From NCBI RefSeq assembly GCF_005239225.2, contig NC_133300.1, positions 20,077,584 through 20,141,583 of the forward strand: 64,000 bases of DNA, written 5' to 3'. The stretch's first letter is position 1. The number at the start of each line of letters is the position of its first letter. The notes under the pieces were generated by a model, which ran no database searches, had not been told where the DNA came from, and saw only the letters and a list, made by a program, of their open reading frames with translations. Of this stretch, positions 24,120 to 36,480 are shown in pieces. The DNA comes from Populus alba (Eukaryota; Streptophyta; Magnoliopsida; Malpighiales; Salicaceae). A program made the position numbers and the translations under genes.

Positions 24120-27100
24120 TTCACTGTAGAATAAAAAATAAAATATTTTTTTAAATAAAAAAAACTTTAAAAATCAATCGTTATCACACTCTTAATTAAA
24201 CACTCTCTAAATAGGCTCTCATGTAATGTTAAGGACACATAAAGGGATAATTAAGCAAATTAGGAGTGATCATTTTCGGTTCGGTTTTTATCAAAAAAAG
24301 TAATCAAACCGGTTTTTAAAAAAAAATCAAAACCGGTTCAAACCAACTAGTTTTGGTTTGGTTAATTTAGAACAAAAACCGATTTTTTTGGTTTGGATCG
24401 TTTTTCGGTTTGGCTCGGTTTTTTTCGGGTTTGGCTTGATTTTTCCAATATTGCACAATTTTTTCTGGTTTTTTTTGTTTGGGTTCGGTTTTTTCAGTTT
24501 CAGGCTTATAAAACCAAAACTGAACCAGTTAGTTTTTTAAAAATTCTAATCGGTTTAATCAATTTTTTTTCACGATTCAGTTTTTTTGGTTATTTTTTTT
24601 CCGGTTTCCTTGATTTAATGGATTTTTTGGTTTTTTTGTTCAGCAAATCATTGACATACAAGGACATAATTAACTTTGTCAAAAAGAGATTCAATTAAAC
24701 ATTATGTAAGAATATAGGGACTAACAAAGTCATAAGCATGAGAAAGAATAGTCATATAAGAACAAATGCAATAAAAACACGATGATCTCTCCTAAGTTGT
24801 GAAAAGCTCATTTCTTTACATATACCAAACTAATATAAAAGCAATATTAAAACTCCTCTTTAAAACCATATGATTTCATAGTTATAAAATCTGGGTAGAC
24901 TTGAAACCCAATTGATCTGGCCTGAACAAGTTCAAGTTAAAGAAAAAAAAATTGATTGACTAAGTCAAAAATTTGAGTTGATTAGGGTCTAATCCAATAG
25001 AAACTTGGTCTTTAATTTGTTGATTTTTTTGAAAAACAAAATTGATCAAAACTCGAAATAAAAAATTGATCGAACCTTATATGGGACCCACTAGAAAAAA
25101 TAAGAAAAAAAAACTAATTTTTATAATTAAATTTTGGGTATAATTAAATTATACCCGTCCTCAATTACAATCATAACCAAACCAATAAAACAAACACAAT
25201 AAATAAGGTTACATAATAAAGAAGATGTCCAATAGACTGAGCCCAACCCATATGATAAATCACCACATTGTCTCAAGTAAGAAGGTGTCCATCTTGCAAT
25301 TATTCATGCCTCCCAGTACAGTTTGAGGCCTTAGGGAATCCAAACTCGAAAATATGAAAAAAAAGGTTAAGTCATAACCAAGTTTGAAACCTACACAACA
25401 CCATTTGAAAAAGAAAACTCCTATAACCATCTCTATGCAGAAATTTAAACCTGTTGATGATACCCAACTCTTTTGAACTTACTACTGCACCCTCCCAAGT
25501 GATTTTATATAATAGAATGTACTTAAATAAAGAAATGAGAGCTTTTAGTGCTGCATTACCATCTTATTCAGGGCTTGAACACAAGACCTAACATATGTGA
25601 AGGAATATAAATGAAATGGGAAATGATTCATTCCATGAAAACACTCGAAGTCGCGAATCTTAAGAGAGAGAAAAAAAAAACATATAAAGCACATTGGGAA
25701 TTTAATCATTTTTTTTATCAGAAATTAAAAGTAGAAGAAAAAAAACCTACTAGATTCTCTTCTATACGCCATCCTTTATTGTTATTGACAAACCATAATT
25801 TATGATTACAAAAACTTTAATCCAACTATAGAAATATGATAATAGAATTGAAACTGCTGATGTTTTGATTAAAATAGTGTTTTGGAATGAATTTTAACCT
25901 TGTTTTTTGTTTAAAATTTTAATTTTTTTATTCAAAGTAATTTTTAATGTTTTAAAATCGTTTTGATGTGGTGATGTCAAAAATAATTTTTTAAAATAAA
26001 AAAAATATTTTGATATTTTTCAAACAAAATACACTTTGAAAAATAACTATTACTATACCCCTAAATACTCCCTGAATAAACTCTCATTTAATGTTAAGGA
26101 CAAATGAAGGGATAATTAAGCATATCAATAACGTGCAAGGACATAATTAACTTTTTGAAAACGAGATTCAATTAAAAGTTCTGTAAAAATATAAGGGACT
26201 AACAGAGTTATAAGCATGAGAAAGAATAGTCATATAAAAACAAATTCAATAAAAACACGATGATCTCGCCTAAGTTGTTGAAAAGCTTATTTCTTTCCAT
26301 TTACCAAACTAATATAAAAGCAATATTAAAACTCCTCTTTAAAACCATATAAATTATAGTTGTAAAATCGAAATTATAGTTGTATGGAACTCACAAAAAA
26401 AACTAGAAAAAACAAGAAAATTTAGTTTTTATAGTTAAGTTTGATGTATAATTAAATTGTACCCAACTTCAATCACAACCATAACCACAACCATTTAAAC
26501 AAACACCATAAATAAGATTACATAATAAAGAGAATATCCAATAGGCTGAGCGCAGCCCATTACAATAAAATACCACATTGTCTCACAAAGAAGGTCTCAA
26601 TCACAATCATAACCAAACCACTAAAACAAACACAATAAATAAGATTACATAATAAAGAGGATGTCCAATAGACTGAGCCCAGCCCATATGAAAAACACCA
26701 CATTGTCTCAAGAAAGAAGGTGTCCATCTTGCAATTATTCATGCCTCTCAGGAGGCCTTAGGGAATCCAAACTCGAAAAATATAAAATAAGGGTTTTAGA
26801 AGTTCAAAAATGTTTACCCCTGTTACACATGTCTTGCCGAGTTAGGCCATTTGGGATGCGATCTAGTGGTCAGAGGTGACGAACTAGCTGGTGCCTGAGC
26901 AGTGGCAGGTGTCTCCATGGGGTTGTTTCTGTGAACATTTATTGTTCATAGAACAGTTAAATATTGATAGTTATGACAGATGAATAAGAAGAAAAGGAGA
27001 ATACTAGGATTTTATTAAAAAAATATTGAAAATTTATCTTAATTTTAAAACTTTAACTACTGTGTAAGGCTTAAAAACTAATTTTTATATTGAGTCATAA

Positions 27101-27288
27101 CCAAGTTTTGAAACCTACACAACACCATAGTAAAAAAGAAAACTATAATAAGCATCTCTATGCAGAAATTTAAACCTGTTATGAGACCCAGCTCTTTTGA
27201 ACTTTCTACTGCATCCCTCAAATGATTTTTATATGATAGAATGTACTTAAATAAAGAAATGAGAGCTTTTAGTGCTGCATTACCATAT
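24120..27288. repeat. Unclassified dispersed repeat, copy B
   Basis: The same family as 18,043-20,247, preceded by the MITE-bearing segment also seen at 2,380 and 14,470. Blocks recur at 25,165-25,320 and 26,597-26,760, so part of the family is tandemly repeated. It ends at about 27,288, where the shared sequence '...gctgcattaccat' changes into the 3' part of a minus-strand gene. No coding content recognised. Confidence 0.7.
24261..24641. mobile_element. hAT-type MITE, copy 4 (right terminus lost)
   Basis: The left side is intact (AAGCAAAT at 24,253-24,260, then TAGGAGTGATCA). On the right, the sequence runs TTGTTC directly into AGCAAAT: the last eight or so bases of the element are missing, so the terminus is imprecisely deleted. 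The interior is more diverged from copies 1 and 2. Confidence 0.75.
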
Positions 27289-27353
27289 CTCCGGCGTTCC
27301 CAAGCACATTTCCACTTCTGCGCCCCACGGGGCGCACACCTCATGTTCCTCTT

Positions 27354-28929
27354 TTAAGGCATTAAACTTTCTGTCGCGCTCCAGCAATTCCTGTGCATGT
27401 TCGCTTTCAAGGCATTAAACTTTCTGTCGCGCTCCAGCAATTCCTGTGCATGTTTCGCTTTCAAGCATTGAATCTCCTGTGCATGTTCCTCTTTTAAGGC
27501 ACTCATCTTTTCCCCACCTGAGGCAATCAACTGCAGCCAAAAGTGTGTTGACGAAGTTAATGGATATTATATGAGACAAGATGTAATTAGCCTTCTTTTG
27601 AGGAGTGTGTACTAATCATCTACATCTGCTTTCAAAGAGATCATGTACGCAAGTTTTCGAGTTAAAGTTTATATTTGTAAGCATGAGAGTCATAAAATTT
27701 TCTCATCAATAAGTATACTGATATAATTTACTATGAAAAGGTTCCCAGATTTAAACCAAATTAATGGAATCGTAACAGCATTTCACGGTGCGGGCACAAG
27801 AGACATATATATATATATATATACTCGTCCTAAGTTTTGTGAAAGATCAGTTTATAGTGTATGAAGAGAGAATCCCACCTTCTGTAGTTCAAGTATAGAA
27901 TCAGTGTGACTCTTTTGCCCGATCAGCACTTCGATATATTTTTCTCTAGTTTCCTTCAGGTCCATTGTCACCTGAGATGCTTGTCCTTCAAGTTGGAAAT
28001 AGCCTTTCTCAAGATTTTTCATCCTTGCCTTGAATTTTTTCTTCTTTTCCTGCAAATTAGATAGGAAAAGAAATGAATATGAGTTATGTATGAGGGAAAT
28101 AGAAATAAAGAAAATCACCACAATGGAGTGCTAGAGAGGGGTAATATTTGGCTGGCTACTTACTATCATTTTCGCAAGGCGATCTTTGTTGATATCCTGT
28201 GTGCTTTTCCTACGCTGAGGACCTGCAGAGCCTGCGTGTATGAACATGTACGCATGAGCTGCTTTGGGGGCAGGCATGCATGAATACTACTACAGTTGAC
28301 TTTTTTCCTTCCTTTTCAATTGTATTCCTGATTAAATCACCAACTAAGGTTATCTGTATAAATTGTTTTCCTATAAAAATGGTCCACTAACCTTGTTTTT
28401 AGTATCTGTTTTATTAAAAAAAATCAAACGGGCTTCCTGATCCCTTTTTCATCCGGACTTGGATCGATGTGTTATCTAATTGAATCAAGTGGATTAGGCA
28501 ATTAATCAAGGACTTTGTTAGCTAGGGTTTGAAGATCCAGTCAAAAGGCAACAAATGGGTTTCGCATGAAACGCAGGCATAATAAAAGAACTTAGCTTGA
28601 GCTGAAACAGTGAGAGAAATCAAAGATTATTCAACAGATCGGATGCTTAAGACATTTCCTTATCATATATCCATCCATCTAACTAGATCTAACCATGCAT
28701 CTATGTATTTAGCCAAAAAAAACATGAGAACATATATCATTCAATTCCAAGAGATTTTAAATAGGTGGTCTCAAAATCATGAAAGATTAAATGGTTTCTA
28801 AAATGAAAACTACTAAATATAACCACAATTATTTGACTTACCGGCGACAATTGGATCTTGAACATCCTGAACCGAACTGGAATCCCCCCTCACCAAATTC
28901 CTTGTCATCTTCGAACCTCCTGAAGACAT
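27354..28929 (-). CDS. Small coiled-coil protein, four exons, 3'-frameshifted
   Basis: I do not recognise the family. Exons on the minus strand: 28,929-28,842, 28,231-28,164, 28,049-27,879 and 27,530-27,354. The donors (GTAAGT twice, GTGGGA) and acceptors (ACGCAG, TTGCAG, GCTGCAG) are good, and the phases join exactly (the exon 1/2 junction splits a Gly codon). The ATG at 28,929 is the first in frame after an upstream stop. The predicted product is 167 aa. Residues 1-35 are Ser/Gly/Asp-rich. From about residue 45 it is almost all charged helix (EKKKKFKARMKNLEKGYF, KMSALKEEHAQEIQCLK), which predicts a coiled coil. An 18-residue heptad-like block (HAQELLERDRKFNALK) is duplicated in the DNA, but the second copy has lost one base near 27,400, so the frame ends soon after in a non-homologous tail at 27,354. 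Without that loss the frame would run to about 27,280, right at the edge of repeat B. It is either a young truncated gene or a decaying one; consistent splicing argues that it was real. Confidence 0.6.
27356..27463. repeat. 54-bp coding tandem duplication
   Basis: Two copies offset by 53 bp (54 minus one lost base). They encode the same heptad-like block of the minus-strand coiled-coil gene. The shared core is CTGTCGCGCTCCAGCAATTC. Confidence 0.8.
27809..27832. repeat. (AT)n microsatellite
   Basis: About ten AT units in the last intron of the coiled-coil gene. Confidence 0.9.
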
Positions 28930-29068
28930 ACAATTTCAGTGTTTTTTTTTCTTTTTTTGGAGAGGGAGGGAGAGGCTACAGCTGATAAATAATCCCTTTT
29001 GGGCAAGGCCATGAAACAGCTAATCAAGGGATCAATCGACATCTAAAGTAAATCGTTCAATATCGAAA

Positions 29069-29215
29069 GATTCAACAAATTAGTGCTTTATGAAGTAGCT
29101 GTACTCTTACCCAAGGTTGTCAAAAACCTTTTTTTGACACGACAGATTCAACAAATTAGTGCTTTATGAAGTAGCTGTACTCTTGCGCAAGGTTGTCAAA
29201 AACTTTTTAAACTAG
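29069..29215. repeat. 76-bp tandem duplication
   Basis: GATTCAACAAATTAGTGCTT begins at 29,069 and again at 29,145; the copies differ at a few bases. AT-rich sequence with further imperfect repeats ('atccaaacat', 'aaaatacataattcaaataa') continues to about 29,460. No gene is seen in this stretch. Confidence 0.85.
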
Positions 29216-29476
29216 ACACGAAAGATTCAATTTTAAACTCGACTCTTTTAAACTTAAAATTATAAAATTAAAATTAAAAATTTTTAACTAAAAATCATAA
29301 AATCAAAAGTAAAATATTTTAACTAAAATCCTAAGTAAAATATTTTAAACAATACAAAATATCCAAACATATTAAAATACATAATTCAAATAAAAGTAAA
29401 ATAAACAATACAAATATCCAAACATCTTAAAATACATAATTCAAATAAAATTATAAATAGTTTATACATAATCCAA

Positions 29477-29820
29477 TGGAGGCCATGTTTTGCCCACTTG
29501 CAAAGCTAAATTGTATTCCAAATAACATTACCTATACAGCAATGATCGATGGATACTGCAAGTTGGGAGACATGGATGGTGCAGAATCTCTGTTGCGAGA
29601 AATGGAGAGGAAATAGGTTGTTCCAAATGTCATCACATATTCTTCTATAATAAATGGCTATACAAAGAAAGGAATGCTTGATGTAGCTGTTCGTATTATG
29701 AAAAAGATGATGGACCAAAATATCATGCCAAATGCTTATATATATGCAACATTAATAGATGGCCATTTTAAGGTTGGTAAACAAGATGCTGTTGTTGATC
29801 TCCATTTTAAGGCATTCCAA
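29477..29820 (+). pseudogene. P-class PPR protein fragment with internal stop
   Basis: The plus strand reads as three consecutive 35-residue PPR motifs: 'ITYTAMIDGYCKLGDMDGAE', 'VITYSSIINGYTKKGMLDVA', 'AYIYATLIDGHFKVGKQDA'. PPR proteins bind organellar RNA, and each motif recognises about one base. An in-frame TAG at 29,614-29,616 interrupts the reading between the first and second motifs, and similarity fades after about 29,820. Normal PPR proteins carry ten or more motifs plus a targeting peptide, so this is a gene fragment. The 'IDGYCK.G' wording resembles restorer-of-fertility-like PPRs. It lies between the coiled-coil gene and the duplicated flank. Confidence 0.75.
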
Positions 29821-30349
29821 ACATGTGCATCAATTACCCTAAAGTTTGCAGTTTTTGGATTTACATAATACCTGCAATCCTGAAAATTGGAATGCTTCGT
29901 TGGATCGTTGTCTATGTAGATTGCAGAATTACAGAATCTGCAACACCAAAGCAAGCAAGATCAAACAGAGCATAGGTGAACATTAAAAGAAATCTGGCTT
30001 TGCTTGTAATTAAAATCGCCAGTCAAAGTGCCAAGCTCCATTTCCTTCCCTTTGAATGGGATTTTCTTATCAAATCTTTTTTTCTTTTTAATGGATTCCA
30101 ACGTCATTAGCTGCTTCTTTGAAGTGAAAAAATGACTAGGGGAAAAATGCAGAAATCTACCATTCACTTCAGCCCATTTGCACTTATGGTGATTATGATT
30201 TCCTCCGTTAGCTTTTGTCCTTTTTCCATCAGTAAAGTTGCCTATACAAGTCCTCAAACTGTTTAATTTGCTGTAATTGATTACCAATCCTTTAATGTCT
30301 GAAAATTGGTCTAATTATGTTATTTTAGCCTAGAAAATAGAATTGGCTG

Positions 30350-31120
30350 ATGGTAAATAGCCTGACAGTGCAGGTACAAGTTAGCATAAATGCTTATCCA
30401 AAGCTCAGTAAACCATTGTTAGAATACCCAGAAGCAAACCACTAATTTTTAGAATACCCAGAAGTTAAACAGTGAATTTCACAGCATACCCATATCAATT
30501 TTTTTTTATTTCTAATCACCACTATTAGAAAGAAAAAAACAAAGCTTGGGATTGGGAATCAATTCTTACCTTCGTCTCGCCAAGAACGCTCCGGATCAGG
30601 GGGGATGATTTCTTGATTTGCTGGGGAAAGGGAAAAGAGGAAGGGAGTCAGGGAGACTGGGAGCAGGGAGAGTGTGAGACAGAGAGGGGATGATTTCTTG
30701 ATTTCTTGAAGTCACTGGTAAGGTGAGGGTGGTCGCCTGGTCGGGTGGGAATTGGAAAAGAAAAGAGATTGTGAATTTGTGAGAAGGGATAAAGTCAAAA
30801 TTTTTGCATTTCTAATTTTGCATTCGGTCGGTGACATTTTGGTCAAGAGCTCGTTTGGCTACGAGGTAAAGGTTGCGTTTCACAAACGTATTGTCTCAGT
30901 GTTTGGTTAAATAAAAAAAGTTATTTACTATGTATGGGTCTCTCAATTTATTGTATTCTACCCCGCAAGAAAATAAAAAGCAGCAAATTGCTGCTTTTTG
31001 CATGGTAGCTACTGTTCAGAGAACAGTGGAGCATGCCTCCACTGTTCGCTGAACATGGTTTTTTTTTTTTAACCAATTTAGTTAATTGATTTCACTCGTA
31101 CAATTCATGTGAACAACAAT
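30350..31120. repeat. Duplicated flank, copy 2
   Basis: Matches 1-757, including both inverted repeats and the minus-strand donor-like site (near 30,567). The extra block near 30,432 duplicates 'agaatacccagaag'. After the matching region the sequence continues as a 22-base T-run and ordinary spacer, so this copy may be the undisturbed arrangement. Confidence 0.85.
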
Positions 31121-32560
31121 TTTTTTTTTTTTTTTTTTTTAAATTAGTTTAAGGTGAATTAAATTTACTCGTAGTGTAATCTTAATTTTATTCTTGATAA
31201 TATTTTATCTAATTTTGTAGTTCTTGTCGAATGAATTTTGTATGTAATGGAATTGTAAATAGTTTTTTGTTAAAGTAATTTTTTTAAGTGTGATTTTATT
31301 TCATGATTTAATAGCAATAGTTAAATCCATAAAATTTAAATTAAAAAACCATCAATATTAATATATATTTTTTTTAAAATTATTTATAACCTCAATTTCA
31401 AAAGTATTCTTAACCAAACACATTAAAACTACTTTTTCTTCAACCTCAATTTCAACCACAGTTTTAACCAAACATTCTATTTTTTCAAACCAACCTTAAC
31501 TAAAAGTACTTTTTATAAAACAACTTTTTTCAAACCACAATCACAACAGCTACCGCAAAACCAAACACACTCTAAGTCGTGAAAACGTAACGTTTTTGCG
31601 AGTTTTTACGGTTTTATGCGATTTTAAACTGGTTTTATGTGATTTTAATGCTTTTCGATTTTTGTCTTTGTTTTTACACATTTTATGGGTTTTAACTTGT
31701 AAAATCTACCCCTATATAGTTTAATAATTCCTAATATTAATTATCCCTATACTTCTTATAATCCCCCCCCCCCGCGACTCGTACATGCTTCACTATATCT
31801 CACAAAAAAACACTTAAAGATCCAAATTAAAACAAGTTTGTCATTTCATGGTTAGAAGCTCCATGGAAAGCTTTTGAAAACTTGAAGGGTAATATTTGAA
31901 AATTATGAATTTAAGGATAAAAGTTGAATGTTGATTTTGTAAGGACAAAATTGAATTTTACCACTCGAAGAGGAAAACATTTAGAGAAGTGTGCTAAATA
32001 TAACATGATGTATGCTTTGCACATGATAAATTATTTATTAGTAAATTTAAGTGTACGTTCTCGATCCATTAATTATAACATGCTTATGAACTAACATAGA
32101 TATCGTTAAAATAACTTGGGAATTCAGAAGGAAAAAAAAAAAACTATTACATTATCAAAAACCTCAAAAATTAAAAACAATATATATTAAATAACTCAAG
32201 GCCATTTTGCCACCAAATTAACACAGCTGTCATCCACACTTTCTACCAATCTTAAAACAAATTATAAGTATAAATATAATATATATTTTTAATTGAAAAC
32301 ATAAACATGTCTACAATAGGACTTAAAAAGTCTCCTTCAAACACCTCTCTTCTTGTTCCTGTAATAAAAGGTCCTTTTCTTATATTATTTTATGTTCAAT
32401 TAGAACACTATCTATAGCCACATGTTCCCTGGCCGCATCCGCATCAAATTAATTTTACAGCCGGTTGGCCAAGATTTTGGCTTAGAGGCCTAAATGGAAA
32501 ACGGATGCTCGAACTAAAGCTGAGCTCACTGGCCATCTCTAAGATGGATGACTTAACTCA
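31121..32560. other. AT-rich spacer with dispersed repeat
   Basis: About 31,200-31,580 carries a dispersed repeat ('ccaaacacattaaaactact', 'aaccaaacattctattttt', 'aaccaaacacactct') whose relatives recur at 44,640, 56,455, 58,130, 58,800 and 59,100. A C-run lies at 31,766-31,774. The rest is AT-rich and I see no gene in it. Confidence 0.5.
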
Positions 32561-32561
32561 T

Positions 32562-32770
32562 GGGACGTATAAAAAATGATAATATTTTTTTTTTTTATGT
32601 AATCAGTCTCGAACCATAAAATATATATTGATCAGTTAGGGTTTCTAGTGACTATAATACTAGGTGACGACTCTTTAAACAAGACATTTCCCTACCAAAG
32701 AACAAGATACTAGAAATCTGTTCTTTTCACATAAATTAATCTTAAGGTCGTTGCGATGTTGGGTGCGACA
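32562..32770 (+). mobile_element. 5' LTR end of a Tat/Ogre-like gypsy element
   Basis: Matches 41,377-41,583 ('ttcttttcacataaattaat', 'cttaagg', ending in GATGTYGGGTGYGACA). It ends in CA at 32,770. Directly afterwards comes TGGCCACTCTACTAGG, resembling the TGGCGACTCCACTGG-type primer-binding site of plant Tat-lineage elements. The left part of the LTR (expected to start TGTTATAACCC as at 37,405) was not found, so this LTR is truncated or strongly diverged. Confidence 0.65.
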
Positions 32771-33348
32771 GAATGGCCACTCTACTAGGAAAGTTTAGGA
32801 CTAAGCTTTGCTTTTTATCTTATTATTGCTATCTTGTTTGTTGTGCTCATTGGTTTGTTTATTTTATTTTTACTGTTTTAGCATGCATTCTTGTTTATAT
32901 TGTCATGCATCACGTTAAAGAGCACACACCTTAAAATCTAGAATAGGTGGGGAAGTAACAGTACCCCAATGGCTTTAGCTTAGATAAGATTCGTAAAACC
33001 ATCAAACTCTTGTTTGATTGTTTACTTGGAAGTGGTTGATATGCCAAACTGATATTACTCAGGGCTTCTATCTTCACACTACTTGTAAGCCTCATATCGA
33101 CCTTTCAAGGACGATCACTAAGCATACGAGAGACCCTTTGAGACTAGATAGTAACCTACTCCTTGCACTTAACGACTAAAATCTACCTATTAAGTTGTTA
33201 TCCCATGAAGGGTGAGCCCGCATTGAATCTGTATTTTCCTTGTTGATAATATCATCATTTATGCATGCTTGCATAATTTTCATAAACCAGGTGTAAATAT
33301 AGTTCCCCATTGAAACCCATCTATAACAATCATTTGAGAAAAAGACAA

Positions 33349-34360
33349 ATGAAAAACGAAGAAAGAGCCAAGTTGGAAGCCCAACACCAAAAAAAGGTGG
33401 ACAAATTTAGAGAAGAAGTCGCAAGGCTTACTAGTCTACTCGAACAAGCCTTGGGAGACAAATCCGGAAAAGCAACACATATAGCTTAGCCTGAACCTAT
33501 GCCCGTAAATCCCTTCAATCCACAGAATCTGGGGGTAAATGGGTTGTCATCTGATTTTCAACAAGCCATGCATTTCCAACCAGCATACCCCATGAGAATG
33601 TCATTTACCATTGATTCTACAAAGAAGGAATCTCAAAATGGCAAGATGGTAAAAGAAGATGGTTTGAACAATTGGTTGCCCTAGAGCAAATGAGGAGGCC
33701 ATTTGAGGGAATTCGCCTATATGATCCTATAAAGGTTGTTGAGATATGTTTGGTGCCCAACATGGTCATTCCTAAAAAATTTAGAGTGCCAAAATTTATC
33801 AAATATATGGGAACTTAATGCCCTATAACTCATCCTAAAGCATACTGCAACAAAATGGTTGAGGTGGTTGATGATGAGAAAATGTTGATTCACTTCTTTC
33901 AAGAAAGGTTAAGTGACGCTGCTCTCACTTGGTATATATGGTTGGACAATACCAAGGTGAAAACGTGGAAAGATTTGGCTGATGCCTTTATTAGACAATA
34001 AAAATTCAATATAGACGTGGGCTTTAATAGGTCGAGCTTACAAGCTATGAAGAAGGATAACAAGAAGTCTATAAGAGAGTACACCCAAAGGTGGCGTGAG
34101 GCAGTTGCACGGGTTAATCCTCCTTTATTAGAAAAAGAGATGATTAGTTTATTTTCCAACACCTTTAAGGCCTCGTACTTTGAGTATCTAGCTAGAAGCT
34201 CTGCATAATATTTTACTGACCTGGTTGTTATAGCTGAGAGGATTGAATAAGCCATTGAGTTAGGTAAGATTGCTGACTCGGCTGAGAAGAATGGTTTCAC
34301 CAGAAAAGGGAAGGACACTGAAGGTGATTGCCAAGACACCTACCCTTTCTATAGCTAATT
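33349..34360 (+). pseudogene. Degenerate Ty3/gypsy gag
   Basis: The reading starts with a short coiled-coil stretch (EEVARLTSLLEQALGDK), then a Pro/Asn-rich linker, and from about 33,740 a retrotransposon gag domain (WLDNTKVKTWKDLADAFI; SIREYTQRWREAVARV; EKEMISLFSNTF). In-frame stops lie at 33,487, 33,682, 33,816, 33,999 and 34,206. The frame also shifts between 33,682 and 33,816, so it cannot be translated. No protease, reverse transcriptase or integrase follows. It lies about 580 bp after the primer-binding-like site, as expected for gag. Confidence 0.8.
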
Positions 34361-36480
34361 CCTTCACACTGATTCCTAGAAATCAATTATCTTGGAGATA
34401 AAGCTATTGTGTCATTAGGCTAAGACTGGTTTATGCCTGACCTCAAATGCCTGTTGAAAAGATGCCTCTATCAAGGAGATCAATGATTGAAAGATTTCAG
34501 AAATTCCAATCAATGATTGCTAAGTGTTTAGCCCCTTTATGTATTACCTTGCTAGTAATCATAGCTCAAGATGTTGGCATAAGATCTTTGTTGTTGAACC
34601 TCTTTTCCAAAGTTTCAATAAAATAATGAGTTTGTCCTTCAATTGTGTTTATGACTAAGCATTATTCATATTTCTGAGAGTCTCTTTATAAGAACTCACA
34701 AATACACCTTTGCAGCCTTGCATGATCTCATAGACTCAATTCATTTCTTTTATCAAAATCTTTTCCGCTAGAATGAATTTTGAAAAATTAAACTTGCTTT
34801 TGGTTTCAAAAATAATTTGATGCTTATCTAAAAACAACATGAACCAAACAACTCTTTTATCGAGGTGAACAAATTCTAAACTAGAGAATATGAATGAAAA
34901 AATGAACCGTCACCCTCACACCATAACTCTTGAGCCAAGTGTTTTAAATGTATGAATAATGATACGTAGTGAATTCATTATTCATGGACTCATGAAATGC
35001 ATCTTTTTGCAAAATCCAAACCATCACACCGAATAAAATAAAAGTTTATTAATCTTAACTGTCTGCGCTTGAAATGAGAAAAGCCCATCTTTATTATCCC
35101 TTTCATGTTTTAAAATGAATATATCCTTTGTGGTCTCTTTTTTAGCCTGAAGAAATTTTCTTTCATGAAAAATCCCGAATAGGACCACACCCTATACTGG
35201 GGGCAAGTGAAAATTTCAATGATAAAAAATGATGAAAAAGCCTGAGATAGCCAAAAAGTCAAAAGAGCCCAAGAAATTCAAATGCTAGAGGGCATGCCCA
35301 AATCACAAGAAAAAAAGTAATAGCCAAAACAAAGTGAGTATGCCCTAGCCAAAACAAAGAAAAAAGGCAAATAAAAGAAGAGCGGCAAAAGAAAAGATGA
35401 AAAACAAAGAGTCGAACTGCTGATAGTGATCATTAGTCTTTGAAACCTTGAAATACTCTTTGAGCCTTATGAATCCATTTTTTTCATAGCCAAGAACCAC
35501 AACCTACGTTATATGTCTATAGAAGTACTTTCTAATCAAGCAAGCGACTAGAAACAATAAACGGTGCTCTTAAAATGCAAACAGTACTGTTTTTCATAGG
35601 AGTCATGACATCGAGAATAAACTATTCATTATTATTCATGCTGATAAAATGAGTGTTCAAAAAGAGACAAAAGTTTTCTCAAACAAAACCTCGAGCTTTT
35701 TCTTGAGCCCTCCATTTTGAAACCCGCAAAAGTAGGTCACCTCATGATGTACCTTCACCAATAACAATATCGCAAACACAAGAATAAATCATCTTCTTTC
35801 CAAGAAAATAACTAAGAAGTTGCAAGATTTCAAAAGTAAATTATTTTAAAATCACATCAAAACAATTTTTGTTTTCAAAATGCAAGATCAAGATTTCAAG
35901 ATTTAATCTAGACAAAGATTCTTTCATAAAAAAAAAACAGAGAGAGAAGGGTTACTCAAAACCATCAATTTATGAGTCCCTGTTGGAGTTCACTTAGGGG
36001 GCAATGACCTTTACAAGGGGGCAACATTGTGTTTAGAGTAGGATCTGATCTCTTCGGGTAATAAAAGAGGAAATGAATATTTCCTGCAACGAGACAAGGG
36101 GGCCTTCTTGCTTACAAAAGGTAGTTTGGTCTTTTCAACAAGTGACACCGAATGTTATTGCTAGTGAGACAAGGAATTAATGAATGATCTTCTCAAATTG
36201 ATCAACATGACAGAGAATTTCCAATGAGTAAATGGTTCACGATGAGCACCGTAAAGGCTGAGCTGGGTAAAATTGAAAATATTTTGGAAAAGACCTACAA
36301 AAGCCAACTCGAGTAGGCTAGAAGCCAAGCAATGAAAATTACTCAAATCAGAGATAACAAAACTCACAAATCAAGCAACAAAGAAGATTAAGAAGAAATG
36401 GGGACTTATATTTATAAAGTAAGTATACAAGCATATTAATCATGATGTATTACTTTAATCTTTGGCAGATTAATGTCTTA
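34361..36480. mobile_element. Non-coding interior of the gypsy remnant
   Basis: No pol-like frame. The block at 35,180-35,400 ('ccctatactgggggcaagtg', then an A/G-rich run with 'gccaaaacaaag' repeats) is the sort of spacer seen in Tat/Ogre-type elements. The element therefore looks like a non-autonomous derivative that keeps gag remains and untranslated spacers but has lost pol. Confidence 0.5.

Noticed and set aside
29961..30287. 108-codon minus-strand frame before the flank copy
   Set aside because: Composition is not protein-like and no family was recognised, although it could be downstream of the donor-like site near 30,567.
33899..34339. 146-codon minus-strand frame
   Set aside because: It is antisense to the gag domain, which is recognisable on the plus strand.
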